Assembly: GCA_903872255.1 (NCBI GenBank)
Contig: CAIQJW010000162.1
Coordinates: forward strand, 1-9,938
Source: an uncultured delta proteobacterium
Lineage (GTDB): Bacteria > Desulfobacterota > Syntrophorhabdia > Syntrophorhabdales > Syntrophorhabdaceae
DNA length: 9,938 bases
Direction of reading: 5' to 3'
Shown: positions 1 to 4,099 of the stretch, in pieces
How positions within the stretch are numbered: position 1 is the first letter of the stretch
Layout: the number at the start of each line of letters is the position of its first letter
Notes under the pieces: model-generated
Database searches by the model: none
Told to the model about the DNA's origin: nothing
What the model saw: the letters and a program-made list of their open reading frames with translations, nothing else
Position numbers and translations under genes: made by a program

Positions 1-78
1 CAGCGCTACCTGTACTACTGCACCCTCGTAGACTGGTACTTCTCAGGCTGCCCCGACAACTACGGACTGCGCTATTGA
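1..78 (+). CDS. 3' end of an unidentified protein gene (partial)
   Basis: Frame 1 is open from the window edge to a TGA at 76-78, giving 25 residues that end in SGCPDNYGLRY. The stretch is rich in Tyr, Cys and Trp. Seen directly: about 21 of the 25 codons end in G or C, as in the genuine genes of the window, and a clear promoter for the next gene starts about 30 bp after the stop. Both points favour a real C-terminus over chance. I do not recognise the family and make no functional call. The rest of the gene lies outside the window, and a decayed fragment cannot be excluded. Confidence 0.45.
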   Translation, partial: QRYLYYCTLVDWYFSGCPDNYGLRY

Positions 79-109
79 CTCCCCAGCTTCGCGAAATAGA
101 ACATTAATC

Positions 110-144
110 TTGTCAGCTATCTCACTAAGTGATATACTTAGCCA
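110..144 (+). promoter_or_regulatory. Promoter and operator of the RelE/HigB-type module
   Basis: A -35 box TTGTCA (110-115), a 17-bp spacer and a -10 box TATACT (133-138) lie directly before the toxin gene. Only 6 nt separate the -10 from the GTG start at 145, so transcription should begin at or next to the start codon and the mRNA should be leaderless. A perfect inverted repeat, CTAAGT-GATAT-ACTTAG (125-141), covers the -10. It is the natural candidate for autoregulation by the HTH antitoxin, alone or with the toxin. The boxes and repeat are seen; binding is inferred. Confidence 0.75.
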
Positions 145-522
145 GTGAGGATATTTAAGAACAAATGGTTTCAACACTGGTGCCGCAAGGAGGGGGTCTC
201 CGATGCTCTCCTTTTGAAAGCGGCCAGGGATATCCTTGAAGGCAAGGTTGAAGCTGATCTGGGCGGCGGGCTTTTCAAGAAGCGGCTGGCCAGGCCAGGG
301 AGCGGAAAGAGCGGAGCATACCGGATTGTTGTCGGGTACAAAAATCCGAACTCGGAAAGGATCATTTTCTTGTATGCCTTTGCCAAGAACAAAAAAGCCA
401 ACCTTTCTACTGACGAGGAAGCGGTCCTGAGTACCGTTGCCGGGTCTTTCATTAAGGCAACTGACGCCCAGGTCGATGAGCTTCTGAAGAAAGGAAGTAT
501 ATTGGAGGTAGAATATGAGTGA
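145..522 (+). CDS. RelE/HigB-family type II toxin
   Basis: The 125-residue protein matches the RelE-like toxin family (the COG4737 type found in HigB-like, toxin-first modules). It begins MRIFKNKWFQHWCRKEG, has the GGGLFKKRLARPGSGKSGAYR core at about residues 40-60 (a basic, glycine-rich strand-turn region typical of these mRNA-cleaving toxins), and then FLYAFAKNKKANL at about 75-87. Family members usually act as ribosome-dependent mRNA interferases in the cytoplasm; activity here is inferred. The GTG start at 145 is chosen because the conserved N-terminus begins there and a TAG lies in frame at 139-141. No Shine-Dalgarno site precedes it, and the -10 box ends 6 nt upstream. The 3' end overlaps the antitoxin gene by 8 nt, which implies translational coupling. 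Length is normal and no damage is visible. Confidence 0.88.
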   Translation: MRIFKNKWFQHWCRKEGVSDALLLKAARDILEGKVEADLGGGLFKKRLARPGSGKSGAYRIVVGYKNPNSERIIFLYAFAKNKKANLSTDEEAVLSTVAGSFIKATDAQVDELLKKGSILEVEYE

Positions 523-817
523 GATACTTGATATAGCCAACGAAATGGCACGCGATCTGTTCGAGGTTGGGGCCATGGACGAGATCACCCTGCGCGAGAT
601 AGAAGCGTTAAGCCTGCCGAAAAAACGTCCCTTCGGTCCCAATGACATCCGTCGTCTCCGGAAGGTCAACCATGTCAGTCAGGCCGTCTTCGCGGCCTTG
701 CTCGGAGTCGGTAAATCGACGGTGCAACAGTGGGAACAAGGATTGAAGAAGCCAAGCGGACCCGCCCAGCGCTTGCTCGACATCATCGATCGCAAAGGAC
801 TGGCAACCCTGGCCTGA
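515..817 (+). CDS. XRE-family HTH antitoxin of the RelE/HigB-type module
   Basis: This 100-residue protein has an N-terminal helical part (about 1-40) and a C-terminal Cro/C1-type helix-turn-helix. HTH residues run from about 54 to 75, with SQAVFAALLGVGKSTVQQWEQG followed by KKPSGPAQRLLDII, the signature of HigA-like antitoxins. It should neutralise the upstream toxin by direct binding and repress the operon, probably at the CTAAGT/ACTTAG inverted repeat over the -10. The ATG at 515 lies inside the toxin gene, overlapping its end by 8 nt, and has a good GGAGG at 504-508. Unlike the leaderless toxin start, this start depends on a Shine-Dalgarno site, so the two proteins may respond differently to changes in the ribosome. 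Toxin-first order matches higBA, but sequence alone does not settle the exact subfamily. Confidence 0.87.
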   Translation: MSEILDIANEMARDLFEVGAMDEITLREIEALSLPKKRPFGPNDIRRLRKVNHVSQAVFAALLGVGKSTVQQWEQGLKKPSGPAQRLLDIIDRKGLATLA

Positions 818-820
818 TCC

Positions 821-915
821 GTTCCACGTCCTATGTTCTGAACCGTAGGTCATAAAACGTAAGCCATGGTATAAAGGGTTTTTAACGCAGAACGCAGAAC
901 GTAGAACGCAGAACG
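821..915. repeat. Heptad repeat locus (GYARAWC family)
   Basis: Between the antitoxin stop and the tRNA promoter, 7-nt units run in one phase: GTAGGTC (845), ATAAAAC (852), GTAAGCC (859), then after three degenerate units GCAGAAC (887), GCAGAAC (894), GTAGAAC (901) and GCAGAAC (908). The two groups are 42 nt apart, exactly six heptads. A short left part (821-841: GTTCCAC, GTCCTAT, GTTCTGA) looks like the same units reversed, which suggests a worn inverted repeat. The consensus also fits the repeat before pckG. Its function is unknown. Confidence 0.6.
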
Positions 916-931
916 AATTTCCGTACAATCC

Positions 932-961
932 TTGAACGCCCCCGAAGAAGTATGGTATAAC
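932..961 (+). promoter_or_regulatory. Promoter of tRNA-Ser
   Basis: TTGAAC (932-937), an 18-bp spacer and TATAAC (956-961) precede the tRNA. The predicted transcription start, about 967-969, is only a few bases before the mature 5' end at 973, as is usual for single tRNA genes. Confidence 0.55.
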
Positions 962-972
962 AGTTGTCACCT

Positions 973-1062
973 GGAGAGATGTCCGAGCGGCTGAAGGAGC
1001 ACGACTGGAAATCGTGTGTACGTTAACGCGTACCGAGGGTTCAAATCCCTCTCTCTCCGCCA
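973..1062 (+). tRNA. tRNA-Ser (anticodon GGA)
   Basis: A full type II tRNA fold can be drawn. The acceptor stem is GGAGAGA (973-979) with TCTCTCC (1052-1058), followed by discriminator G and an encoded CCA (1060-1062). The anticodon stem is CACGA/TCGTG (1000-1004, 1012-1016) with loop CTGGAAA, which places GGA at 1007-1009. A long variable arm (about 1017-1034) is typical of tRNA-Ser, and the T arm is GAGGG/CCCTC with loop TTCAAAT (1035-1051). It reads UCC and UCU codons. It sits alone between two toxin-antitoxin modules and has its own promoter and terminator. I found no repeat of its 3' end in the window, so there is no direct sign that it served as an integration site. Confidence 0.97.
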
Positions 1063-1076
1063 GTAAAACCAATTCG

Positions 1077-1120
1077 AACCCTTGTGCTTCTCATTGAGGA
1101 GTGCAAGGGTTTTTATTTTT
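1077..1120 (+). terminator. Intrinsic terminator of tRNA-Ser
   Basis: Arms 1077-1092 and 1096-1111 pair over 16 bp in RNA with three G-U wobbles, closing a 3-nt loop. A U-rich tail (TTTATTTTT) ends at 1120. Confidence 0.9.
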
Positions 1121-1197
1121 GTATGAGCAAGGAGTGAGGCTTGAATTCAGATAATTCCTTGCCCCTTTTGCCGGAGGTTTGTTTGAAAGGAAACGAA

Positions 1198-1220
1198 GGA
1201 AACAACGTCCCTGATATCTT
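1198..1220 (+). repeat. Inverted repeat, left copy (flanks mazEF)
   Basis: The 23-nt sequence begins GGAAACAACGTCCC and ends GATATCTT. It matches the reverse complement of 2109-2131 at 21 of 23 positions. It overlaps the hairpin that may end the mazEF transcript. The two copies enclose mazE, mazF and the upstream palindrome. Confidence 0.65.
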
Positions 1221-1232
1221 TCATCGGGAACG
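1206..1232 (-). terminator. Possible terminator of the mazEF operon
   Basis: Read on the minus strand just after the mazF stop, CGTTCCCGAT and ATCAGGGACG form a 10-bp stem with one mismatch and one wobble around a 7-nt loop, followed by TTGTTT. The tail is short, so this is a moderate call. Confidence 0.4.
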
Positions 1233-1234
1233 AT

Positions 1235-1588
1235 TCACAGATCCATCGGTTCCAGCAGAAGCTTAATTCCTGCCAGCACTTCATCCGTTCTGTCCCTGGA
1301 CAGAGAGCCTATCTTTTCTGCCAGGTCCGATTTATCCACGGTTATCAGTTGAGTGATGTTGACGACGCTTTCCTTCGGAAGGTTCCCTTCACCCTTGCTA
1401 AGCAGTACGTTGCCCGGCGCCCCGGCCCTCTTCAGGTTGGATGTCACCACGCAAAGCACCACCGTGTTCAACCGGCTCTCGTTAAAGACGTTGTTTTGAA
1501 CGACCACGTACGGGTGGCGGTATCCGGGCGCGGAGCCGGCCGGGTCCCCGAGGTCGACCCAGAAGATATCTCCCTGCCGTATATTCAA
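1235..1588 (-). CDS. mazF: MazF/PemK-family mRNA interferase toxin
   Basis: The 117-residue protein has the complete MazF/PemK fold signature. GDIFWVDL lies at residues 6-13 (first beta strand), PGYRHPYVVVQNN at 21-33 (the loop with the conserved catalytic Arg), CVVTSNLKR at 46-54 (the conserved Thr of the active site), NLPKESVVNITQL at 69-81, and a C-terminal LLEP helix. MazF proteins are ribosome-independent, sequence-specific endoribonucleases; the cut motif cannot be read from sequence. The start is a TTG at 1588, chosen because the conserved MNIRQGDIFW begins there. It overlaps the antitoxin stop in a TTGA overlap, so translation should be coupled. Only a weak AAGGA-like site precedes it, which should keep toxin output below antitoxin. 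No truncation is visible. Confidence 0.93.
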   Translation of the reverse strand: MNIRQGDIFWVDLGDPAGSAPGYRHPYVVVQNNVFNESRLNTVVLCVVTSNLKRAGAPGNVLLSKGEGNLPKESVVNITQLITVDKSDLAEKIGSLSRDRTDEVLAGIKLLLEPMDL

Positions 1589-1833
1589 TACGGGTCCTTT
1601 TTCATTTTTCTGACGTGATAACTTCTGGAGTGTTTCTTGAGGTCGGTTTCTTCCCCGGTGTTTTCATCTCCGTACACGTTGTTCATGTCATCGAGAAGTT
1701 TTCTGGCCCTGTGCCGTTCGATGAACGCCTCGACTGCCATTGTGAACACCCGACTGCGTGAGCAACCGTATTCCTTTGTGAGGCCTTCGACTTGATCGAA
1801 TATTTCGTCCGGAACGGATATAGCCGTTTTCAT
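1585..1833 (-). CDS. MazE-like ribbon-helix-helix antitoxin
   Basis: The 82-residue protein starts MKTAISVPDEIFDQVEGL, a ribbon-helix-helix DNA-binding domain over about residues 1-45, as in the MazE antitoxins of Bacillus and Mycobacterium rather than the AbrB-type MazE of E. coli. Its polar, charged tail (about 46-82) is the expected MazF-binding, protease-sensitive part. The ATG at 1833 is preferred over a longer open frame reaching 2031, because the added residues are unlike any RHH protein and would cross the promoter. With that start, the -10 box ends 6 nt upstream, so the mRNA should be leaderless. The stop overlaps the mazF start by 4 nt. It likely represses its own promoter through the ATACC/GGTAT sites nearby. 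Confidence 0.88.
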   Translation of the reverse strand: MKTAISVPDEIFDQVEGLTKEYGCSRSRVFTMAVEAFIERHRARKLLDDMNNVYGDENTGEETDLKKHSRSYHVRKMKKDPY

Positions 1834-1839
1834 ACTATA

Positions 1840-1921
1840 AGGATACCTTGTGGTATGACAAAAGTCAATACTGATAGCAATACCGTTTAATCGTTCCCGG
1901 TATCCGCCGCCTGCAAATACC
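1840..1921 (-). promoter_or_regulatory. mazEF promoter with clustered ATACC/GGTAT half-sites
   Basis: On the minus strand TTGACT (1868-1863), a 17-bp spacer and TATCCT (1845-1840) are followed after 6 nt by the mazE ATG. In + strand coordinates, ATACC occurs at 1843-1847, 1880-1884 and 1917-1921 (37 nt apart each time), and GGTAT at 1852-1856 and 1899-1903. The pair at 1843-1856 is a perfect inverted repeat with a TTGT centre lying between the -10 and -35. These are the likely operators for the RHH antitoxin. The sites are seen; their use is inferred. Confidence 0.65.
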
Positions 1922-1927
1922 GGCCGC

Positions 1928-1951
1928 GTATTGTCGAAGTTTCGACAATAC
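1928..1951. promoter_or_regulatory. Perfect 24-bp palindrome, GTATTGTCGAA with 2-nt centre
   Basis: GTATTGTCGAA (1928-1938) and TTCGACAATAC (1941-1951) are perfect 11-bp inverted arms around GT. No T-run follows on either strand, so it is not an intrinsic terminator. Its form suits a dimeric regulator or recombinase site. It lies about 95 bp upstream of mazE and about 30 bp upstream of a strong Shine-Dalgarno site facing the other way. Confidence 0.6.
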
Positions 1952-1981
1952 TCTGACCCTTTACTACGTCTTGTATATAAA

Positions 1982-2011
1982 AAGGAGGTATTGATGAGCA
2001 AGGAAAAGTGA
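1982..2011 (+). other. Strong Shine-Dalgarno site with a five-codon ORF (MSKEK)
   Basis: AAGGAGG (1982-1988) stands 5 nt before an ATG at 1994, but the frame closes at TGA 2009-2011 after only five codons. A GTG at 2008 overlaps that stop and opens a second short frame. This could be the start of a decayed gene, a leader peptide, or chance. The rest of 2012-2195 holds no ORF that I can support, so the gap between mazE and hipA is mostly non-coding debris plus the repeats listed separately. Confidence 0.3.
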
Positions 2012-2108
2012 GGAGAAAAGGAAGACGCCACTGGATATCATCATGGTTGATTTACATCGTCAATGGAGATTAGACGGGATATTCAATAAAACGGTTTTAA
2101 AATGTTCT

Positions 2109-2131
2109 AAGATATCGGGGACGCTGTTTCC
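2109..2131 (-). repeat. Inverted repeat, right copy (flanks mazEF)
   Basis: This is the reverse-complement partner of 1198-1220, differing at two of 23 positions. Within it and just beyond, GGGGA (2117-2121) and TTCCC (2128-2132) can form a small hairpin, as in REP-like elements. No clear target duplication is seen outside the pair. Confidence 0.65.
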
Positions 2132-2195
2132 CAAAGAATGATACATTACCGTACGCACCGCCATAATTGACTTAATATGACGTAAGGGTTGCAAT

Positions 2196-2219
2196 AAGTG
2201 CAGAAGTGCAGAAGTACAA
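2196..2219. repeat. Short octad tandem repeat
   Basis: AAGTGCAG occurs twice in tandem (2196-2203, 2204-2211), followed by the variant AAGTACAA (2212-2219). It resembles the heptad loci in style but has an 8-nt period. Confidence 0.5.
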
Positions 2220-2310
2220 CTTTAGGAGTGGACGGTTACGCTGTTTAGCTTTCCTCTGGCGATGGCCCTTACGAGCTGGCTGTCCGCGTCGATCATGCTG
2301 CTCCTAAAGT
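2219..2310. repeat. Perfect 10-bp inverted repeat enclosing a small ORF
   Basis: ACTTTAGGAG (2219-2228) and CTCCTAAAGT (2301-2310) are exact inverted copies 72 nt apart. Read on the minus strand, one arm carries an AGGAG Shine-Dalgarno site and the other overlaps the TAA stop of the small ORF between them. Confidence 0.6.
2222..2296 (-). CDS. Possible 24-residue small ORF or gene fragment downstream of hipA
   Basis: On the minus strand AGGAG (2305-2301) lies 4 nt before an ATG at 2296, and the frame runs 24 codons to TAA. It begins MIDADSQLVRAIARGKL. Most codons end in G or C, as in real genes nearby. The opening recalls the first helix of some sigma-like or other regulatory proteins, but the match is too short to name. 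It starts 27 nt after the hipA stop, so it could be the third gene of that operon or a relic of a longer gene. I cannot assign a function. Confidence 0.25.
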   Translation of the reverse strand: MIDADSQLVRAIARGKLNSVTVHS

Positions 2311-2323
2311 CCGTTCATCAACC

Positions 2324-3514
2324 TCACAATCCCTTTACGCCTTGTTCCCACTCAGCCATCATTCGCTCGCCGATCTCGCGGAATTCCGGGTGTTCCGATA
2401 TGTAACCGGGTATCTCTTTTCTCGTTTCCATGACAGCTTCGGCGGTGTTGACAAATGTATCCGATACCGTTTTCACGGGCAGTGAGAGGTGTGCCACGGC
2501 GAACCGCTCGAGCACCTTGCGGGGCCACCATTTCTTCGTTCCCCCGATGGTGAGGGCGGGCACGTCTTTGCTGATGTAGGCTGTTGTGGTAACCACGTCG
2601 TAGACGGGTGCCAGTTCCACGGTGCTCCGGGGAGCGGGATACAAAACACCGAAGTTTTTCAGGTGGGCATCACCATTTCGCAACATCACCGACAATACAA
2701 GCGTCGCAAAGAACTGTTCCCTCGCGGCTCTCAGTCGGTCACCGGAGACGAAGTCGCTGATGCTCTTGGCAATCCTTTCGTAACTGCTTGAGTATTTCCG
2801 GGAAGTCCCGAGGGCCTGAAGACTGCACATGTCTTCAAAGCCGATCGGGTTGCCATCGGGAGTGATGTCGAATCGGCGCATGATGAAGAGGCCGCCGTTA
2901 TCGGAGAGAAAGAACTCCGGGGTTGACAGTCCGGCCCGCTTTGCAGCCGACATACAAAAGTATTCGTTAGCGGCCAGAAAAGGATAATCGGTTCCCCAGG
3001 ATTTGACGATATAACCCGATGACGTCAACGCGCCGCGATCCGAGGCGTTGAGCAGGACCTTCGGTTGGACCCCCGATATCCCTGAACGAAGGGCATGCCT
3101 GGCCACCAGTTCATTGAAAAGCTCCCTCGTATCCGGATAGGTGAGTAATTCTTCCAGGGATTCCGGTGTTTCTTCAATGTACGGTGATTCATCTGAAGGA
3201 AGTGCGAACCGGTTTCTCCCCACCTGGTTGCCGCCCGTTACGCGCAGGATGGACAGGTCATCCTCTCCCACCACCTTGGCTATGGCACGGCGGATAGCCT
3301 CGAGGAGCGCACCTTCCGGAAGGTTCATCTGGAATACGGGGTGTAGTTCACGGCTCATCCAACTAGCCAGCCTGACCGGCATGGTCAGGGAGACCTGCGT
3401 ATCGGGGCTGGTATCGGGGTTGTAGGCGAACACATATTCGCCTGGCGACTCGCTGGCAAGAAGGCCCGCGCGGGCACCTCCGGTCCACACGGCAAGGGAA
3501 GGCACGTTCGGCAT
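2324..3514 (-). CDS. hipA: HipA-family serine/threonine kinase toxin
   Basis: The 396-residue protein spans both HipA regions, the N-terminal HipA-N1-like part (about 1-105) and the kinase domain. Visible landmarks are the Gly-rich loop SGISGVQPKVLL at 144-155, the ATP-binding Lys in YIVKSW (K171), the catalytic loop NGDAHLKNFG at 280-289 (D282, N287), and the metal-binding Asp in APVYDVV (D306). In E. coli, HipA phosphorylates glutamyl-tRNA synthetase and causes growth arrest; the target here is unknown. The Gly-rich loop reads G-I-S before GVQPK, keeping one of the two Ser positions used for autophosphorylation in HipA/HipT proteins. It is somewhat shorter than E. coli HipA (440) but looks intact. 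The ATG at 3514 shares one base with the hipB stop and has GGAGGG 6 nt upstream. Confidence 0.93.
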   Translation of the reverse strand: MPNVPSLAVWTGGARAGLLASESPGEYVFAYNPDTSPDTQVSLTMPVRLASWMSRELHPVFQMNLPEGALLEAIRRAIAKVVGEDDLSILRVTGGNQVGRNRFALPSDESPYIEETPESLEELLTYPDTRELFNELVARHALRSGISGVQPKVLLNASDRGALTSSGYIVKSWGTDYPFLAANEYFCMSAAKRAGLSTPEFFLSDNGGLFIMRRFDITPDGNPIGFEDMCSLQALGTSRKYSSSYERIAKSISDFVSGDRLRAAREQFFATLVLSVMLRNGDAHLKNFGVLYPAPRSTVELAPVYDVVTTTAYISKDVPALTIGGTKKWWPRKVLERFAVAHLSLPVKTVSDTFVNTAEAVMETRKEIPGYISEHPEFREIGERMMAEWEQGVKGL

Positions 3515-3759
3515 CAGCCGCCCTCCTTCTCGCGGAGCTCTTCAAGCGTCGGAGGCACACCTGACGGCCGGACCCGCAATTCCAACCCCAGAAATTCGAG
3601 CAGCCGGATCAGTTTCCTCACTCCGATCTCCTGAACGGTACCATTCTCGATTTGCCCGATGGTGGTCCGGCTCATACCCAGGGCCTTCGCCAGCTGTTCT
3701 TGAGAGAGCTTGCGTCTCTTGCGCGCTTGACGGATCTCTTTGCCGATAGAAAACACCAT
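3514..3759 (-). CDS. hipB: HipB-like HTH antitoxin
   Basis: The 81-residue protein has a Cro/C1-type helix-turn-helix over about residues 8-62, with SQEQLAKALGMSRTTIGQIENG as the recognition region. A short tail rich in Pro, Glu and Arg follows. HipB proteins bind HipA, hold it inactive and repress the operon. The ATG at 3759 is supported by the conserved start and by the promoter, whose -10 ends 6 nt before it. No Shine-Dalgarno site is present, so the transcript is predicted to be leaderless. The gene runs into hipA with a one-base overlap (TGATG). Confidence 0.9.
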   Translation of the reverse strand: MVFSIGKEIRQARKRRKLSQEQLAKALGMSRTTIGQIENGTVQEIGVRKLIRLLEFLGLELRVRPSGVPPTLEELREKEGG

Positions 3760-3811
3760 ATATGCTTTATATATGATGCATTATAATTAGTCAAGGATTA
3801 TATGCATTATA
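3760..3811 (-). promoter_or_regulatory. hipBA promoter with repeated ATGCATTATA operators
   Basis: On the minus strand TTGACT (3794-3789), a 17-bp spacer and TATAAA (3771-3766) are followed after 6 nt by the hipB ATG. ATGCATTATA occurs twice in direct orientation (3776-3785, 3802-3811), 26 bp apart. The outer copy lies in a near-palindrome, TTATATGCATTATA. TATATGC at 3759-3765 offers an inverted partner to the inner copy. These AT-rich sites differ from the TATCC-N8-GGATA operator of E. coli hipBA but sit where a HipB operator is expected. The remaining stretch (3812-3894) shows no feature. Confidence 0.65.
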
Positions 3812-3894
3812 TATAACTCTTTAATGTGTGTGTTCCGAAATAGACCGAGACTCAGGAGGATGGTAGCTGATTTACAAGGTAGCGAGGCAAGGTC

Positions 3895-4038
3895 TCAAGG
3901 GTTTGACCGGCAGGCCCTTCGTGATGTTTCACGGCTGATGTTCAGCACTTTCGCCATTGCCTTGCAGGACATGCCTAAAGCGTGCAATTGGTTTGCTTTG
4001 CGGGCCAATGTCTTGTATAATATTTGCTGTTGATTTAC
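3895..4038 (-). pseudogene. HTH fragment, probably the tail of a decayed recombinase/transposase
   Basis: The minus frame ending at TGA 3897-3895 gives a convincing HTH: LARKANQLHALGMSCKAMAK, then VLNISRETSRRACRSNP. The pattern alpha-L-G-M-S-x-K-A-x-A-K-x-L-N-I-S-R-x-T matches the C-terminal HTH of serine recombinases and of some transposases. The frame upstream of about 4038 runs into the SRP RNA locus and is not protein-like, and no intact catalytic domain is present, so this is a relic. It overlaps the likely ffs promoter. It may mark a former mobile element at the edge of the accessory region. An unrelated small HTH protein is the alternative. Confidence 0.4.
3993..4021 (+). promoter_or_regulatory. 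Likely promoter of ffs (and possibly dnaX-ybaB-recR)
   Basis: TTGCTT (3993-3998), a 17-bp spacer and a perfect TATAAT (4016-4021) precede the SRP RNA. The start would be near 4028, about 88 nt before the mature RNA. A weaker alternative is TTGCTG (4024-4029), 18 bp, TATATA (4048-4053), which would start near 4060. Confidence 0.55.
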
Positions 4039-4054
4039 CCCAATGGTTATATAA

Positions 4055-4099
4055 GCGGGTGTTTCGGATGCGGTTGGAATTGATCGCATCCAGGTCCGC
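4055..4099 (+). other. Hairpin in the leader of the SRP RNA transcript
   Basis: GGATGCG (4066-4072) and CGCATCC (4085-4091) pair perfectly and can be extended inward by weak pairs. GCGG (4055-4058) and CCGC (4096-4099) can close an outer stem. It lies between the predicted start and the mature SRP RNA. It may be a processing signal, a 5' extension of the RNA, or without function. Confidence 0.4.

Noticed and set aside
43..669. 208-codon minus-strand ORF at the left edge
   Set aside because: It lies opposite the toxin and antitoxin genes, has no protein-like pattern, and would cross the promoter at 110-144.
884..915. CRISPR-like array
   Set aside because: The units are 7 nt with no spacers between them, so this is a tandem heptad repeat and not a CRISPR array.
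973..1062. tRNA-Ser as the attachment site of an integrated island
   Set aside because: No copy of the tRNA 3' end and no intact integrase were found in the window, so there is no direct support.
608..1072. 154-codon minus-strand ORF crossing the tRNA
   Set aside because: It reads through the complement of tRNA-Ser and the antitoxin gene. Peptides of the EREGFEPSVRVN type are well-known artefacts of antisense tRNA-Ser.
1128..1162. Weak inverted repeat GCAAGGA / TCCTTGC after the tRNA terminator
   Set aside because: The arms are only 7 bp, there is no T-run and no gene depends on it; chance is likely.
1834..2031. N-terminal extension of the mazE frame up to 2031
   Set aside because: The extra residues resemble no antitoxin and would be translated from the promoter and operator region. 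The RHH domain begins at the ATG at 1833.
3824..4033. 69-codon plus-strand ORF before ffs
   Set aside because: It lies opposite the HTH relic and crosses the ffs promoter; the translation shows no family pattern and there is no ribosome site.
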